From assembly GCF_000213255.1 (NCBI RefSeq), contig NC_015520.1:3071973-3135972 (forward strand): a stretch of 64,000 nucleotides of DNA, in the 5' to 3' direction. Below, piece by piece: positions 48,837 through 59,197 of this stretch. Numbering within the stretch: the stretch's first letter is position 1; the number at the start of each line of letters is the position of its first letter. This DNA is from Mahella australiensis 50-1 BON (lineage in GTDB: Bacteria > Bacillota > Clostridia > Mahellales > Mahellaceae). Made by a program: the position numbers and the translations under genes. A model generated the notes under the pieces. It did no database searches. It had not been told where the DNA came from and saw nothing but the letters and a program-made list of their open reading frames with translations.

Positions 48837-50711
48837 CTACAGCCCGTGCTGCTTCAAATATATAAGCAGCACTGATATATCGGCAGGCGACACACCTGAT
48901 ATGCGCGACGCCTGCCCGACCGACTGCGGCCTTATCCTGTCCAACTTTTGGCGTGCTTCTATGCGCAGGCCCTTTATGGCGTTGTAATCTATATCGTCGG
49001 GCAGCTTATGGTCCTCCATCTTCTTAAACCGCTCTATCTGCATCATCTGTCTGGCGATATAACCCTCATACTTGACGTTGATCTCCACTTGTTCTATAGC
49101 CTGCTGTAATAAACCCGACGGTCTATCCTTGTCGATGGGCGCCAGCGCAGCATAGCTTATCTCGGGTCGCTTGAGCAGGTCGTACAGTGTTACACCGGTC
49201 TTTATAGGTTGGCTGGATAGCTTACCCAAAAGCTCGTTTACCTCCGTGTCGGGCGCTATAATAGTACTTTTCAAGCGTTCCAATTCACTTTCCACTTGAT
49301 CCTTCTTAAGCAAATATCGCTCATAGCGCTCAGCGCCAGCCAGCCCTATTTCATAACCTATGGGCGTAAGCCTCATATCGGCATTGTCCTGACGAAGTAA
49401 AAGGCGATACTCGGCGCGCGATGTCATCATGCGGTAGGGCTCGGCTGTACCCTTGGTGACCAGGTCGTCTATAAGGACGCCTATATAGGCCTGCGAACGA
49501 TCCAGTATAACTGGCGGTTTGCCCTGTACCATACGCGCAGCATTTATGCCGGCCATAATGCCCTGAGCCGCAGCCTCCTCATAGCCCGAGCTGCCGTTTA
49601 TCTGGCCGGCTGTAAACAGGCCGCGTATATGCTTTATCTCAAGCGACAATTTGAGCTGTGTCGGGTCTATACAGTCATACTCAATGGCATAAGCCGGCCG
49701 CATTACCTCAACATGCTCCAAACCGGCTATCGAGCGTAACATCTCGATCTGCACGTCCTCGGGCAGGCTGCTGGACATACCCTGTACATACATCTCATCG
49801 GTATTCAGTCCCTCTGGCTCTATGAATATCTGATGGCTGGGCTTGTCGGCAAAGCGCACCACCTTATCCTCAATGGAAGGGCAATATCGCGGCCCCACGC
49901 CTTTTATATCACCCGAAAAAAGCGGCGAGCGATGCAGATTTCTCCTTATTATTTCATGCGTCCGCTCGTTGGTGTATGTCAGATGGCACGGCACCTGCTT
50001 GGCATCCAGTTTATCATCCATGAATGAGAACGGTATGGGTGGTTCATCGCCCAACTGTAATGCCATTTTTGAAAAATCTATGCTGCGCCCGGCCACCCTG
50101 GCCGGCGTACCCGTCTTAAAACGCTGCAACTTTATGCCCAAAAGTAAAAGGTCCTGCGACAGATGAGTAGCCGGAAACATACCGTTCGGGCCGCTGCTAT
50201 AGCTTACTTCGCCTATTATCACCCGGCCGTTCAAATATACGCCGGTGGTCAATATCACAGCTTTGGCGCGATATATGGCTCCTGTATGCGTTACAACACC
50301 ACGTACGGCACCCTCCTCAACCAGAAGGCGCACCACCTCGGCCTGTTTTACATCAAGATTATCCTGTTGCTCCAGCGTCTGCTTCATAACGGCCTGATAA
50401 GCCTTCTTATCGATCTGAGCCCTCAGTGAATACACCGCTGGGCCCTTGGATGTATTAAGCATACGCACCTGTATGGCTGTTTTATCTGTGGTTATGCCCA
50501 TCTGCCCACCCAAAGCATCTATCTCGCGTACCAGATGCCCTTTGGATGTACCGCCTATAGACGGATTACATGCCATCATGGCTATACTGTCCAGGTTTAT
50601 AGCCACTACCAGTGTCTTACAGCCCATGCGTGCCGATGCAAGAGCCGCCTCACACCCCGCATGGCCTGCTCCAACCACTATCACATCGTATGTGTTTAAT
50701 TCAAACTCCAT
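48837..50711 (-). CDS. mnmG: tRNA wobble-uridine modification enzyme MnmG
   Basis: 624 residues. FAD site [20 protein letters not shown], the GidA signatures [20 protein letters not shown] and [20 protein letters not shown], and C-terminal helical domain are present. Makes cmnm5U34 with MnmE. Start 50711 follows AGGGAAG; an upstream in-frame start is less good. Confidence 0.97.
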   Translation of the reverse strand: MEFELNTYDVIVVGAGHAGCEAALASARMGCKTLVVAINLDSIAMMACNPSIGGTSKGHLVREIDALGGQMGITTDKTAIQVRMLNTSKGPAVYSLRAQIDKKAYQAVMKQTLEQQDNLDVKQAEVVRLLVEEGAVRGVVTHTGAIYRAKAVILTTGVYLNGRVIIGEVSYSSGPNGMFPATHLSQDLLLLGIKLQRFKTGTPARVAGRSIDFSKMALQLGDEPPIPFSFMDDKLDAKQVPCHLTYTNERTHEIIRRNLHRSPLFSGDIKGVGPRYCPSIEDKVVRFADKPSHQIFIEPEGLNTDEMYVQGMSSSLPEDVQIEMLRSIAGLEHVEVMRPAYAIEYDCIDPTQLKLSLEIKHIRGLFTAGQINGSSGYEEAAAQGIMAGINAARMVQGKPPVILDRSQAYIGVLIDDLVTKGTAEPYRMMTSRAEYRLLLRQDNADMRLTPIGYEIGLAGAERYERYLLKKDQVESELERLKSTIIAPDTEVNELLGKLSSQPIKTGVTLYDLLKRPEISYAALAPIDKDRPSGLLQQAIEQVEINVKYEGYIARQMMQIERFKKMEDHKLPDDIDYNAIKGLRIEARQKLDRIRPQSVGQASRISGVSPADISVLLIYLKQHGL

Positions 50712-50719
50712 GTAAATAT

Positions 50720-52102
50720 CTACTTCCCTACACAAAAGCGTTCAAAAATCCTATCCACCACTTCATCTTCCACCGTCTTTCCGCTTATGAGGCCCATGGC
50801 CTCTATAGCATCCTTTAAGTCGATGGATACAAGATCCATAGGCATACCGTCGTCTATAGAAAATAAACATCTCTGCAGTGCCTCGGCAGCTGATATCAAG
50901 GCCTCTTTATGCCTCACATTGGTTATCATAGCCTCATCCGACGCTATGGCTTTGCCATGATACACCATATCCGTTATTGTACCCTCAAGGTCATCAAGTC
51001 CATACCCTTCTTTAAGCGACATCTCTATCACCGGTGCATCGGGTAAAACAGCATTCACCTCAGCCTCTGTCACAACCCTTCCAAGATCCGATTTGTTCAA
51101 TACGACTATAGCTTTTTTAGATGATATAAGCGATGCTATAGCCCTATCGTCTTGGTGCAAAGGCTGCGACCCATCCAGCACAAATATAACGAGGTCGGCC
51201 CTATAAACGGTATCGCGCGTTCTCTCAATACCTATGCGTTCTATCTCATCGGCTGCTTCCCTTATACCGGCTGTATCTATGATATTGAGCGCTATCCCGT
51301 TTACATTGACATAGTCCTCTATTATATCGCGCGTGGTACCGGGTATATCAGTGACTATGGCTCTGTCCGCCTTGAGCAGCGCATTTAAGAGCGAAGATTT
51401 TCCTACATTAGGCCTGCCTATGATAGCAGTTTTCAAGCCTTCGCGGATTATGCGGCCCGTATCGGCCGTAGCCAGTAGTTTCTCTATGCTGTCATACTCA
51501 TCCGCGAGCTTTTTGCGCATATCTTTCGTGCTCAATTCATCGACATCCTCTTCGGGATAATCTATAAGCGCTTCTATATGTGTCAGTACATCTAAAAGTG
51601 CAACCCTTATCTTCTCTATACTCCTCGACAGCTTGCCCTCGAGTTGCATAACAGAACTAGTCAGCGCCACATCGGTTTTAGCCGATATTATATCCATGAC
51701 CGATTCAGCCTGCGCCAGATCGATTCGTCCGTTCAAAAAGGCGCGTTTTGTAAATTCACCGGGCTGAGCTAAAACAGCACCTTCCCTTACAGCGACCTCC
51801 AGCACCCTCCGCAAGGGCAACATGCCGCCGTGACCGCTTATCTCTACCACATCCTCACCGGTATACGAATGTGGCCCCCGCATAATGCTAACCAGCACCT
51901 CATCTATATCACGGCCGGTATCCGGATCTTTTATATGGCCGTACAATATGCTCCGGTTCGGGGCATCTTTTATTTTCCGACCCTTTATATTTATAAATAT
52001 ACTGTCAGCTATATCGATGGCTTTTGGCCCGCTTAAGCGGACTATGCCTATGCCACCCTCACCGATTGGCGTGGATATGGCTGCTATAGTGGCCTCCGAC
52101 AA
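50720..52102 (-). CDS. mnmE: tRNA modification GTPase MnmE
   Basis: 460 residues. N-terminal folate domain ([20 protein letters not shown]), G domain with [32 protein letters not shown] and NKSD, and the C-terminal FCVGK active Cys. Partner of MnmG, eight bases downstream. Confidence 0.97.
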   Translation of the reverse strand: MSEATIAAISTPIGEGGIGIVRLSGPKAIDIADSIFINIKGRKIKDAPNRSILYGHIKDPDTGRDIDEVLVSIMRGPHSYTGEDVVEISGHGGMLPLRRVLEVAVREGAVLAQPGEFTKRAFLNGRIDLAQAESVMDIISAKTDVALTSSVMQLEGKLSRSIEKIRVALLDVLTHIEALIDYPEEDVDELSTKDMRKKLADEYDSIEKLLATADTGRIIREGLKTAIIGRPNVGKSSLLNALLKADRAIVTDIPGTTRDIIEDYVNVNGIALNIIDTAGIREAADEIERIGIERTRDTVYRADLVIFVLDGSQPLHQDDRAIASLISSKKAIVVLNKSDLGRVVTEAEVNAVLPDAPVIEMSLKEGYGLDDLEGTITDMVYHGKAIASDEAMITNVRHKEALISAAEALQRCLFSIDDGMPMDLVSIDLKDAIEAMGLISGKTVEDEVVDRIFERFCVGK

Positions 52103-52144
52103 TATTATATTTATCGCCTCCCTTATAATTGTACTTATATAATA

Positions 52145-52173
52145 AATGCTCAGTATCTATCATACCGAGCATT
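52145..52173 (-). terminator. hairpin between jag and mnmE
   Basis: On the minus strand AATGCTCGGTAT pairs with ATACTGAGCATT (one G-T) around GATAG, then TTATTATATAAG. Weak terminator or attenuator in the operon. Confidence 0.55.
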
Positions 52174-52187
52174 AAAGCAAAAAGCTT

Positions 52188-52808
52188 TTATTTCAATGTT
52201 ATAACGACCTTGCGCCGCGGCTCTATACCCTCGCTATACGTCGTCACATCCGGGTCGTTCTGCAGCGCCGTATGCAATATACGCCTTTCATATGCGCTCA
52301 TAGGCTCCAATATAACCCTACGGCGCGTACGCTTTACCTTATCCGCCATCTTAAATGCAAGGTCGACCAACGCTTGCTCCCTCTTTTTTCTATAATTCTC
52401 CGCATCCAATATTATCTTGCTATGCTCCTCGCCATCGCGATTACATGCCAAGTTGACCAGATATTGTAAAGCATCCAGCGTTTCTCCCCTATGCCCTATC
52501 AAACGACCTATCCTTGCGCCTTCTATGTTCATTATAATATCGCCGCCATCGCGCTGTTCCACTACAATACTGGCATCGACTTTCATACGCTCTATAACGC
52601 CTTCTAAAAATTCCTTTGCTTTGTCGGCTTTTTTATCCTTTACCGTAACTTTAACCTTAGCCGGTTTAGACCCCCATAATCCTAATATGCCCTTGCTGGC
52701 CGGTTCCAATACTTCGATATCTACATCATCCCTTGATACGTTTAGCTGGTCCAAAGCCGATTGAATAGCTTCCTCTTCGGTACGGCCAGTGGCTTCTACG
52801 AAACGCAT
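52188..52808 (-). CDS. jag: RNA-binding protein Jag/KhpB
   Basis: 206 residues. Jag-N (~1-50, VEATGRTEEEAIQSALDQLN), KH-like domain with IGRLIGHRGETLDALQYLVN (~100-120), and R3H (EPMSAYERRILHTALQ). Short linker compared with longer Jag proteins. Follows yidC by six bases. Confidence 0.95.
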   Translation of the reverse strand: MRFVEATGRTEEEAIQSALDQLNVSRDDVDIEVLEPASKGILGLWGSKPAKVKVTVKDKKADKAKEFLEGVIERMKVDASIVVEQRDGGDIIMNIEGARIGRLIGHRGETLDALQYLVNLACNRDGEEHSKIILDAENYRKKREQALVDLAFKMADKVKRTRRRVILEPMSAYERRILHTALQNDPDVTTYSEGIEPRRKVVITLK

Positions 52809-52814
52809 TCTATA

Positions 52815-53531
52815 TTACCCCTCCTTTACCGACTCCTGTACTAAACTTGTGTCTTTAGGCTTTATAATCAAAAACTCCACTACCTGGAATATGTTGCTTA
52901 CAACCCAGTATAAAGCAAAAGCCGAAGCGTAGGTAGACGTTATATACAACGAAAACAGCGGGAAAAATATATTCATTGTTTCCTGGCTACAGCCCATAGG
53001 ATTCTGCTGTTGTGCCGACGACGTCTGCGGCGGCATGGAAAGCTTCATATAGAGGTATTGAGTAATACCTGATAATGCCGGTAATATGAAATAACCGTTT
53101 ATCTCACCTGTCTTAGTAGTCACCCAAAAGGCATCGGGCAGGCTTATATCCTTAATCCATAAGAAGCTTTGTCCTACCAGAGCACCGGGATTATCAGGCG
53201 TACCTACTAATTGCCTTATAACAGCGAACAACATAAAAAGGAGTACCATCTGTACTATCGCAGGTAGGCAGCCACCCAATGGATTTATTTTTTCCTTCTG
53301 ATACAGCTCCATCTGTTTCTGTTGAAGCTTTTGTTTATCCTTCCCGTATTTCTTTTCCAATTCTTTTAATTTCGGCTGAATGGCATTCATTTTTTGTGTG
53401 GAACGCCTTTGCATTATATCGAGCGGTGCTAGCACGGTACGTATCAATATAGTGAATATAATGATAGCGTAAGCATAACTCCCCACCATTCCGTTTATCC
53501 ATTCGAGAATCGATGCTAAAGCAGCAGTCAT
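52815..53531 (-). CDS. yidC: membrane insertase YidC/SpoIIIJ
   Basis: 238 residues, five membrane helices; conserved MQRRSTQKMNAIQPKLKELE cytoplasmic loop, NPLGGCLPAIVQMVLLFMLF, and the positively charged Arg in helix 1 (IIIFTILIRTVLAPLDIM). Inserts membrane proteins. No clear lipobox at the N-terminus. Confidence 0.96.
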   Translation of the reverse strand: MTAALASILEWINGMVGSYAYAIIIFTILIRTVLAPLDIMQRRSTQKMNAIQPKLKELEKKYGKDKQKLQQKQMELYQKEKINPLGGCLPAIVQMVLLFMLFAVIRQLVGTPDNPGALVGQSFLWIKDISLPDAFWVTTKTGEINGYFILPALSGITQYLYMKLSMPPQTSSAQQQNPMGCSQETMNIFFPLFSLYITSTYASAFALYWVVSNIFQVVEFLIIKPKDTSLVQESVKEG

Positions 53532-53553
53532 CTAATTTTCTCCTCTATTTTTG

Positions 53554-53763
53554 TCATTTCACAGGATCATAGCCGCCAGGATTAAATGGATTACACGACA
53601 ACACGCGTTTTATAGCCATGAATCCACCCTTCAACGCCCCGTACTTGGATATGGCTTCATAGGCATATTGGGAGCATGTAGGATAAAACCTACAGCTGGG
53701 ACGTTTCAGCGGCGATATATACCCCTGATAAAATCTTATAATATACATCAAGATATACTTCAT
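53554..53763 (-). CDS. yidD: YidD membrane protein insertion factor
   Basis: 69 residues; the family's [20 protein letters not shown] and [32 protein letters not shown] are all present. Small amphipathic protein that aids YidC. Confidence 0.96.
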   Translation of the reverse strand: MKYILMYIIRFYQGYISPLKRPSCRFYPTCSQYAYEAISKYGALKGGFMAIKRVLSCNPFNPGGYDPVK

Positions 53764-53775
53764 ATTTCATCAACT

Positions 53776-54132
53776 CTATTCCTTACTATCGATATACAAT
53801 CCAGCTTTTTTCAATACATCCAGCACAGCGCGTTCCACATCGGCATACTTCAGACTTTTATTTCCTGTGCGGGCTATAAATATCAGATCATAACCCGGTT
53901 TTATATCATTTATATGCAGTCTGAAAGCCTCTTTAATTAAACGCCTTACTCTATTGCGTACAACGCTTTTACCTATCTTTTTGCTGACAGAAAAGCCGGC
54001 TCTTACATTACTCTGCTTATTTTTGGCAAAGTATAATACCATATCCTTATTGGCCACACTTTTTCCAGCTCTATAAACGACCCTGTACTCCCTATTATGC
54101 CTTAGCCTGTTATCCTTATTCCATCCTGGCAT
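53776..54132 (-). CDS. rnpA: ribonuclease P protein component
   Basis: 118 residues. RNase P signature KKIGKSVVRNRVRRLIKEAF is present, with VVYRAGKSVANKDMVLYFAK before it. The start may be ATG 54132 or the GTG at 54141, which directly follows the rpmH stop. Binds RNase P RNA for tRNA 5' processing. Confidence 0.95.
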   Translation of the reverse strand: MPGWNKDNRLRHNREYRVVYRAGKSVANKDMVLYFAKNKQSNVRAGFSVSKKIGKSVVRNRVRRLIKEAFRLHINDIKPGYDLIFIARTGNKSLKYADVERAVLDVLKKAGLYIDSKE

Positions 54133-54141
54133 GCTATACAC

Positions 54142-54276
54142 TCAGGCAGATAATACCTTTCTGCCTTTTTGTCTGCGGCGTTTCAAAACCTTACGACCAT
54201 TTTTGGTGCTCATTCTCGCCATAAAGCCGTGCACCCTTTGTCTATGCCTCTTTTTCGGCTGATACGTCTGAAGCAT
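54142..54276 (-). CDS. rpmH: 50S ribosomal protein L34
   Basis: 44 residues, [20 protein letters not shown]..., with [17 protein letters not shown] at the end. Usual L34 length. Ribosome site GAGGG. First gene of the block. Confidence 0.97.
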   Translation of the reverse strand: MLQTYQPKKRHRQRVHGFMARMSTKNGRKVLKRRRQKGRKVLSA

Positions 54277-54321
54277 GTTAAACAACCCTCCTGTAAAGCT
54301 AATAATATATTACATCGTTTT

Positions 54322-54350
54322 ATTATAACCTATGTCTCGATATTTGGCAA
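54322..54350 (-). promoter_or_regulatory. rpmH operon promoter
   Basis: -35 TTGCCA (plus 54345-54350), 17-bp spacer, -10 TATAAT (plus 54322-54327), about 46 bases before the rpmH start. Confidence 0.85.
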
Positions 54351-54368
54351 TCCTTCGAGCAATATTTT

Positions 54369-55433
54369 TCACCGCACCCGTCCCTCGTTGTGGACAGTCT
54401 CTATCATAGCAAGGATATTGTTCTGTGGAGTATTAAAAGATATAGGGCATCCATTAGCCATTACGAAACTCCCACGGTTGCACACCGATATCTGCCTGCG
54501 CGTCTCCCTCACAACGTCTTCTCTACTACCCTTTTGCAATATATAAACGCTGTCCAGATTGCCGAATAAACATACCTGGCCTTCTAATCTATCATAAATT
54601 GAGCCTATATCTAAAGTAAAGTTCTTTTTACTCTCTTCCACCATTAAGCCTTTTACTCCCAACTGCTTGATATCATCGAGCAGCGGATTAATATCTCCTA
54701 GGAAGTATACCACCGGTATCAATCCCATCCGATCAAGTGCTGTGTAAAATTTCTTTTGGGCCTCGAAAATAAGGTTTCGATACATATCAGGAGACATTAT
54801 ATCGGCTGAACAATATGTTTCCGAGCCTATATATCCGTCTCCCCCCATCTCTTTTAACGCCTCCATACGTGGCAATATAGCCTCATAACACTTGTTAATA
54901 AGATATTCCATTTTATCAGCTTTATCTATCATGGAAATCAACCCATTTTCAAAACCAACACAACCATGAGGGTCTAATATCCAACTGATGGGATTCCCTT
55001 CGTTGAGCATAAGCACACATTCATTTTTATATTTATCGGAGAGGATCTGTATATGGTCAAATATACCGCTTTTTATAATTTCCTCCTTGTCTTGATAGTG
55101 AGAATCGATATATTCATCTATAATTGAGTAGGATTCTAGTTTGTATACGGCTTCAAATATACGGCGCTTTTCCTCTCTTATAGCCTCACTTTCCTTAATT
55201 TTAGGTGCGCCAGTGGTTAAATGAAACATATCAGGATGAAATTTCTCATAAAACAAACTATCTACCTCAGCAAGTTCTTGGCCGGTAATACTCCATGCCT
55301 CGGCTTCACGATCATACCCCGTCAAAAAACCGGCAAGTTGGAATTTATATAATCCCCACCAATGCGGTGTCACAGGAATTTGATCTGCTGTTTCACAATT
55401 TAGAGTTTTTAACATAGTTTCTCTGCTATTCAT
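54369..55433 (-). CDS. uroporphyrinogen decarboxylase-family protein
   Basis: 354 residues. URO-D-like barrel text: GDGYIGSETYCSADIMSPDM, IPVVYFLGDINPLLDDIKQL, QVCLFGNLDSVYILQKGSRE, FVMANGCPISFNTPQNNILA (the NCPIxxxTPxxN end). It overlaps the alpha-galactosidase gene by four bases, so is co-translated with a sugar operon and is not likely to serve heme synthesis. Only weakly similar to the 34.6-kb copy. Confidence 0.85.
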   Translation of the reverse strand: MNSRETMLKTLNCETADQIPVTPHWWGLYKFQLAGFLTGYDREAEAWSITGQELAEVDSLFYEKFHPDMFHLTTGAPKIKESEAIREEKRRIFEAVYKLESYSIIDEYIDSHYQDKEEIIKSGIFDHIQILSDKYKNECVLMLNEGNPISWILDPHGCVGFENGLISMIDKADKMEYLINKCYEAILPRMEALKEMGGDGYIGSETYCSADIMSPDMYRNLIFEAQKKFYTALDRMGLIPVVYFLGDINPLLDDIKQLGVKGLMVEESKKNFTLDIGSIYDRLEGQVCLFGNLDSVYILQKGSREDVVRETRRQISVCNRGSFVMANGCPISFNTPQNNILAMIETVHNEGRVR

Positions 55434-57352
55434 AAACGCTGCATTCCCCTCCTAACCATCCTTACTACCTCGGAGCTTTCTTCGGGCAAATCGCTAAGAA
55501 GAATCCCGTTTGTCTGCAGTTCTCTCCCAAAAGCTGTTGCGGTCCTTCCGCTGTCAATATAGGAAACCTCATACAGAACATCTCCAATCAATCCTTTGGG
55601 ATAAACCAATTGCTGCGGTTCTGCCCCCTGTAGTCTGAATGCAAATACGACCGCCTCTGCCGACACATTGTTAAACTGAAACACAGGAAATCTCTCGCCC
55701 TTGCCACCCATCAGTGGCTGCGATGTAAGCCTGTAAGCATCTCCATTTAAAATATAATCTTCGTAAATATCTTCGTAAAAGCCCGCAAGTTCTTTGAGCC
55801 TCCTTTTACACCATTCGGGCATCTCAGGCAGACGATAGGAAAACCCCGGAATCCCCATGAGAACTGCGCGTATATAGTAATCGAATTTATAGGGCTCCAT
55901 ATCCTCGCTGATGGGATTTAATATACCCAGATTATGATCCTGCAGTACTTCTGACCAACTGAAATGAAGGCATGCGCTCTGGTGCAAATAGGACAGAGCA
56001 CCCCAGAATACCTGCAGGTGGAATTCAGTATAATCCGGATCGCTGAGATGGCCCCAGTGAGTATGAGATAGCATTTCTATATCATGCCTCAGACCTCCTG
56101 ACGAGCAATTTTCAATAACCACATCAGGATATTTTTTATGGATATCATCCATTAAATGATAATATCCGATATAATGGGCGTACAATCCATCTCCTTCACC
56201 ATGGCCGTGATTGCTAGCATTACAGCCGGGAGCGGGATCGAGGTTGAAATCGAACTTTATCCATTTTGCACCGTATTCCCCCAGAATCTTATCTACTACC
56301 GACATGGCCCACGCCTTGCCTTCTTCGCTGCCAAGGCATACGTAGCCTAAAGATTTTCCGTCTCTTTTAGCTATAATATTATCATGCGTATGATTCAACT
56401 CCGCACCTTGTCCTACTGCTTCGATCTCACACCATATGCCGGGTAATATGCCTATTTTTTTCGCGTTATCGCAAAGAGCTTTCATCCCGGATGGAAAACG
56501 CTCTTTATTTATGACATCCCAGTCGCCGCGTTTTTCATACCAACCTTGCCCATTTTCGCTTCCAAACCATCCGGCATCCATCACCGCATATCGGCAACCT
56601 AGCTCTTTTGCAATTTTTGCATTTTCCAAATATATATCTTCTGTGATATATTTATCCTCATATGGCCACCATTCGTTATACTCAAGCGGGACATCGGCTA
56701 TGCCACCATCATTGAGCAGGCTCAGCCTGCTTCGAAAGTAACGGCGCATCTGCAGCGAAGCTTCTTCGACATTCTCTCCTTCGGCAACATAAATGGATGC
56801 CGAAGTAAAGCTTCCTCCTGGCGCTATATCTGTATAAAACCCTTCGGATGAAAGCCCCATAGTGAATTGGAATTGCTCTTGTTCAGGGTTTACAGTACAA
56901 TTCCAGCACCCCGACCATGCCAACGCCACCGAATAACAACGCTGCGGTGTAATAAGGCCTGCCCACGGACTAAACCCTTTGCTTGAACGGCCGGAAATCG
57001 ATCCAAATGAGAATTCGGAGTTTATTTCCTGCTCATGAGGAAAAAATTCCGAACCCCAATCCGATGTAAAATACTGCAGCGTCATGCATTCTGATTTTAC
57101 CGACATGCCCACATCCAGTTGATAGAGCCTGATATCCTCGTCCGTATTGTTATGAAAAACCGCGGTATACTTGCTCACCCTGAATTCGGCATCGCGAAGC
57201 ACCGTAATCTCTACGCGGAGATTAGCGCGGTAATCCAAAAAACGCATGTACAGCTCCTTCTGCGAACCGTCATCGAGTTTCTCAGTGGTATGAGCGGTTA
57301 ATTCATGCACATAATTTTTATCGTTATATCCTATCCTATAAATCGCATTCAT
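55430..57352 (-). CDS. GH36 alpha-galactosidase
   Basis: 640 residues. An N-terminal beta domain (~1-210) is followed by a TIM barrel with CRYAVMDAGWFGSENGQGWY, ILPGIWCEIEAVGQGAELNH, KWIKFDFNLDPAPGCN (likely nucleophile Asp), ENCSSGGLRHDIEMLSHTHW and HLSDPDYTEFHLQVFWGALS (likely acid/base Asp). A C-terminal domain is short. No signal peptide, so it works inside on imported galactosides. In the sugar operon. Confidence 0.9.
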   Translation of the reverse strand: MNAIYRIGYNDKNYVHELTAHTTEKLDDGSQKELYMRFLDYRANLRVEITVLRDAEFRVSKYTAVFHNNTDEDIRLYQLDVGMSVKSECMTLQYFTSDWGSEFFPHEQEINSEFSFGSISGRSSKGFSPWAGLITPQRCYSVALAWSGCWNCTVNPEQEQFQFTMGLSSEGFYTDIAPGGSFTSASIYVAEGENVEEASLQMRRYFRSRLSLLNDGGIADVPLEYNEWWPYEDKYITEDIYLENAKIAKELGCRYAVMDAGWFGSENGQGWYEKRGDWDVINKERFPSGMKALCDNAKKIGILPGIWCEIEAVGQGAELNHTHDNIIAKRDGKSLGYVCLGSEEGKAWAMSVVDKILGEYGAKWIKFDFNLDPAPGCNASNHGHGEGDGLYAHYIGYYHLMDDIHKKYPDVVIENCSSGGLRHDIEMLSHTHWGHLSDPDYTEFHLQVFWGALSYLHQSACLHFSWSEVLQDHNLGILNPISEDMEPYKFDYYIRAVLMGIPGFSYRLPEMPEWCKRRLKELAGFYEDIYEDYILNGDAYRLTSQPLMGGKGERFPVFQFNNVSAEAVVFAFRLQGAEPQQLVYPKGLIGDVLYEVSYIDSGRTATAFGRELQTNGILLSDLPEESSEVVRMVRRGMQRL

Positions 57353-57385
57353 ATCGTTAATTCCTTTCTCATTATATAAAAGATA

Positions 57386-57405
57386 TCCCCTGCCGAAGCA
57401 GGGGA
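57386..57405 (-). promoter_or_regulatory. UUCG-capped hairpin between binding-protein and galactosidase genes
   Basis: On the minus strand TCCCCTGC-TTCG-GCAGGGGA, an 8-bp stem with a stable cUUCGg tetraloop. No long T-run follows. Probably stabilises the upstream binding-protein mRNA. Confidence 0.7.
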
Positions 57406-57421
57406 ATTATTTGGCTTAAAT

Positions 57422-59143
57422 CTATTCGACTATCTGGAAATTATCTATATACGCCTGACGTTCGGCTATAATTTCATCGATACCCATATCCTTACATGTT
57501 TTGCCCCACTCATGCACCAGTTTCTCAACTTCGGCTTCCGATTTGGCCGATAAGACCTTGGCCCAGAATTCCAGCTTTGCATCTCTTATAGCGGGAAATT
57601 TCTGTAATTCAATTTCCCCGGGTAAAAAGTAATAATCTTTGGGCGGATCCATGTCAGCTTTATAATGGTCGCGTATTTCCTGGCGGTTTTCCCACCCCAG
57701 TTTATTGTCTTCTCTGACTAGAGCAGGAGAAACAGTTTGTTTATCCCTTATAGCCGGTACATTGAATACCAGCTGTGAATAATAGAACACCCCGTAAGCG
57801 GCAGCTTTGTTCCAATCGAGATTGTTTGTTTTTTTAACAAATTCGGGAATAAATTCATATTTACCCTCTTCGTTGAATTTATATGTCACACCTTCAACAC
57901 CGGCTTGGACCAGCATCTGCCCATCTTCAGTAGCTAGATAATCCATCACGGCTAAAAAGTGACGAAGGGTTTCCTCATCGACTTTATCCTTATTGAATAT
58001 GACTGAAGACCAACCGCCGACCCAGTTTGTCCAATCTCTCAAACGGCTTTTCTTTATTTCCTCTGAATTATACATTATCGGCGGTGCTACATACATCAAT
58101 TCCGGAACAATTTGCTTTGCATTATCACTATAGGTATTCATATCCCACCAGGCTGCGGTAATGGCAGAGGCGGTACCTGAAGAAGCTTTTTCCTGAACTT
58201 GCGCTTGTTTTATTGTCAGCGCTTCTTTATCCAGCAACCCTTCAGCATTTAAGCTATATATATATTTAGCGGCTTGCATCAGTTCCGGGCTGTCGGTATA
58301 CTCGTAATTTTTAACTTTCCAGTTATCGTTGGGATCAAACGGTAAAGTATAGCTCTCGTGGTCACCTATCAACGGAAAGAAAGGCTCATAAAGCTGTTCT
58401 ATGCCCGAAAGATTTTCGCCCAAAACCAAGCCATTTGCCTTTTGCCCGTTTACGGTGATTTCCTCCTTGCAACGGCGCAGATATTCTTTGAACTCAGTCG
58501 GTGTCTTCGGATAATCCATGCCTAGCTTGTCGAGGAAGTCTTTGCGCACATACAGCCCGTGAGGCGGTTCGTTCAATACCTCATTCCCACGACCGGTTTG
58601 CGTCGGAACAAAATAATTTGTGTTATCCTTGGTCTTATATAGGACCAGCTCGGGATACACAAGTTTATAAAGATTGTCATAATCCTTTATGATCTCACTT
58701 ATATCCCATATCTTACCTGTTTGCCCTAATTTTTCATAAATGGTACGCGTATAGCTGTCATTGCCTCCAAAGAAAATATCGGGCACCTCATTGGATGCCA
58801 CCATAAGGTTGAGTTTTTGGGTATAATCATTACCCGTAGGAACTGTCATCGGAATATAATCCATATGGAAATTGGTACGTTTCTCAATTTCCGGCCCGAT
58901 AATATCCTTATCTTTTTCCGGCCCCGTCCAACCCTGTTCAAACCACGTCACAGGTTTACTGTGATGCTTGGAAAATTCACTCCACTGAGATGCCAGTTCG
59001 GGAACTTCCGAATTATCAGACGAGTCTTGCTGAGCAGGCGGAGCGGCATCCTCCTCATTGTTTCCAGCACAGGCAGCAAAAACACCGATCATTAAAATTA
59101 CTGCGATAGCCAGTGCCATCAGACGCATAAACCTTCTTGTCAT
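57422..59143 (-). CDS. extracellular sugar-binding lipoprotein
   Basis: 573 residues. Signal with lipobox IGVFAAC. Long LplA/YtcQ-type solute-binding protein: MTVPTGNDYTQKLNLMVASN, EVPDIFFGGNDSYTRTIYEK, VRKDFLDKLGMDYPKTPTEF, TEDGQMLVQAGVEGVTYKFN. Ribosome site AAAAGGAG. Partner of the two permeases upstream; cargo probably galactosides given the enzyme downstream. Confidence 0.92.
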   Translation of the reverse strand: MTRRFMRLMALAIAVILMIGVFAACAGNNEEDAAPPAQQDSSDNSEVPELASQWSEFSKHHSKPVTWFEQGWTGPEKDKDIIGPEIEKRTNFHMDYIPMTVPTGNDYTQKLNLMVASNEVPDIFFGGNDSYTRTIYEKLGQTGKIWDISEIIKDYDNLYKLVYPELVLYKTKDNTNYFVPTQTGRGNEVLNEPPHGLYVRKDFLDKLGMDYPKTPTEFKEYLRRCKEEITVNGQKANGLVLGENLSGIEQLYEPFFPLIGDHESYTLPFDPNDNWKVKNYEYTDSPELMQAAKYIYSLNAEGLLDKEALTIKQAQVQEKASSGTASAITAAWWDMNTYSDNAKQIVPELMYVAPPIMYNSEEIKKSRLRDWTNWVGGWSSVIFNKDKVDEETLRHFLAVMDYLATEDGQMLVQAGVEGVTYKFNEEGKYEFIPEFVKKTNNLDWNKAAAYGVFYYSQLVFNVPAIRDKQTVSPALVREDNKLGWENRQEIRDHYKADMDPPKDYYFLPGEIELQKFPAIRDAKLEFWAKVLSAKSEAEVEKLVHEWGKTCKDMGIDEIIAERQAYIDNFQIVE

Positions 59144-59197
59144 AGTTATTCTTCTCCTTTTCTTTCATTTTATTTATATAAAAGGTCAGCTTGCGCT

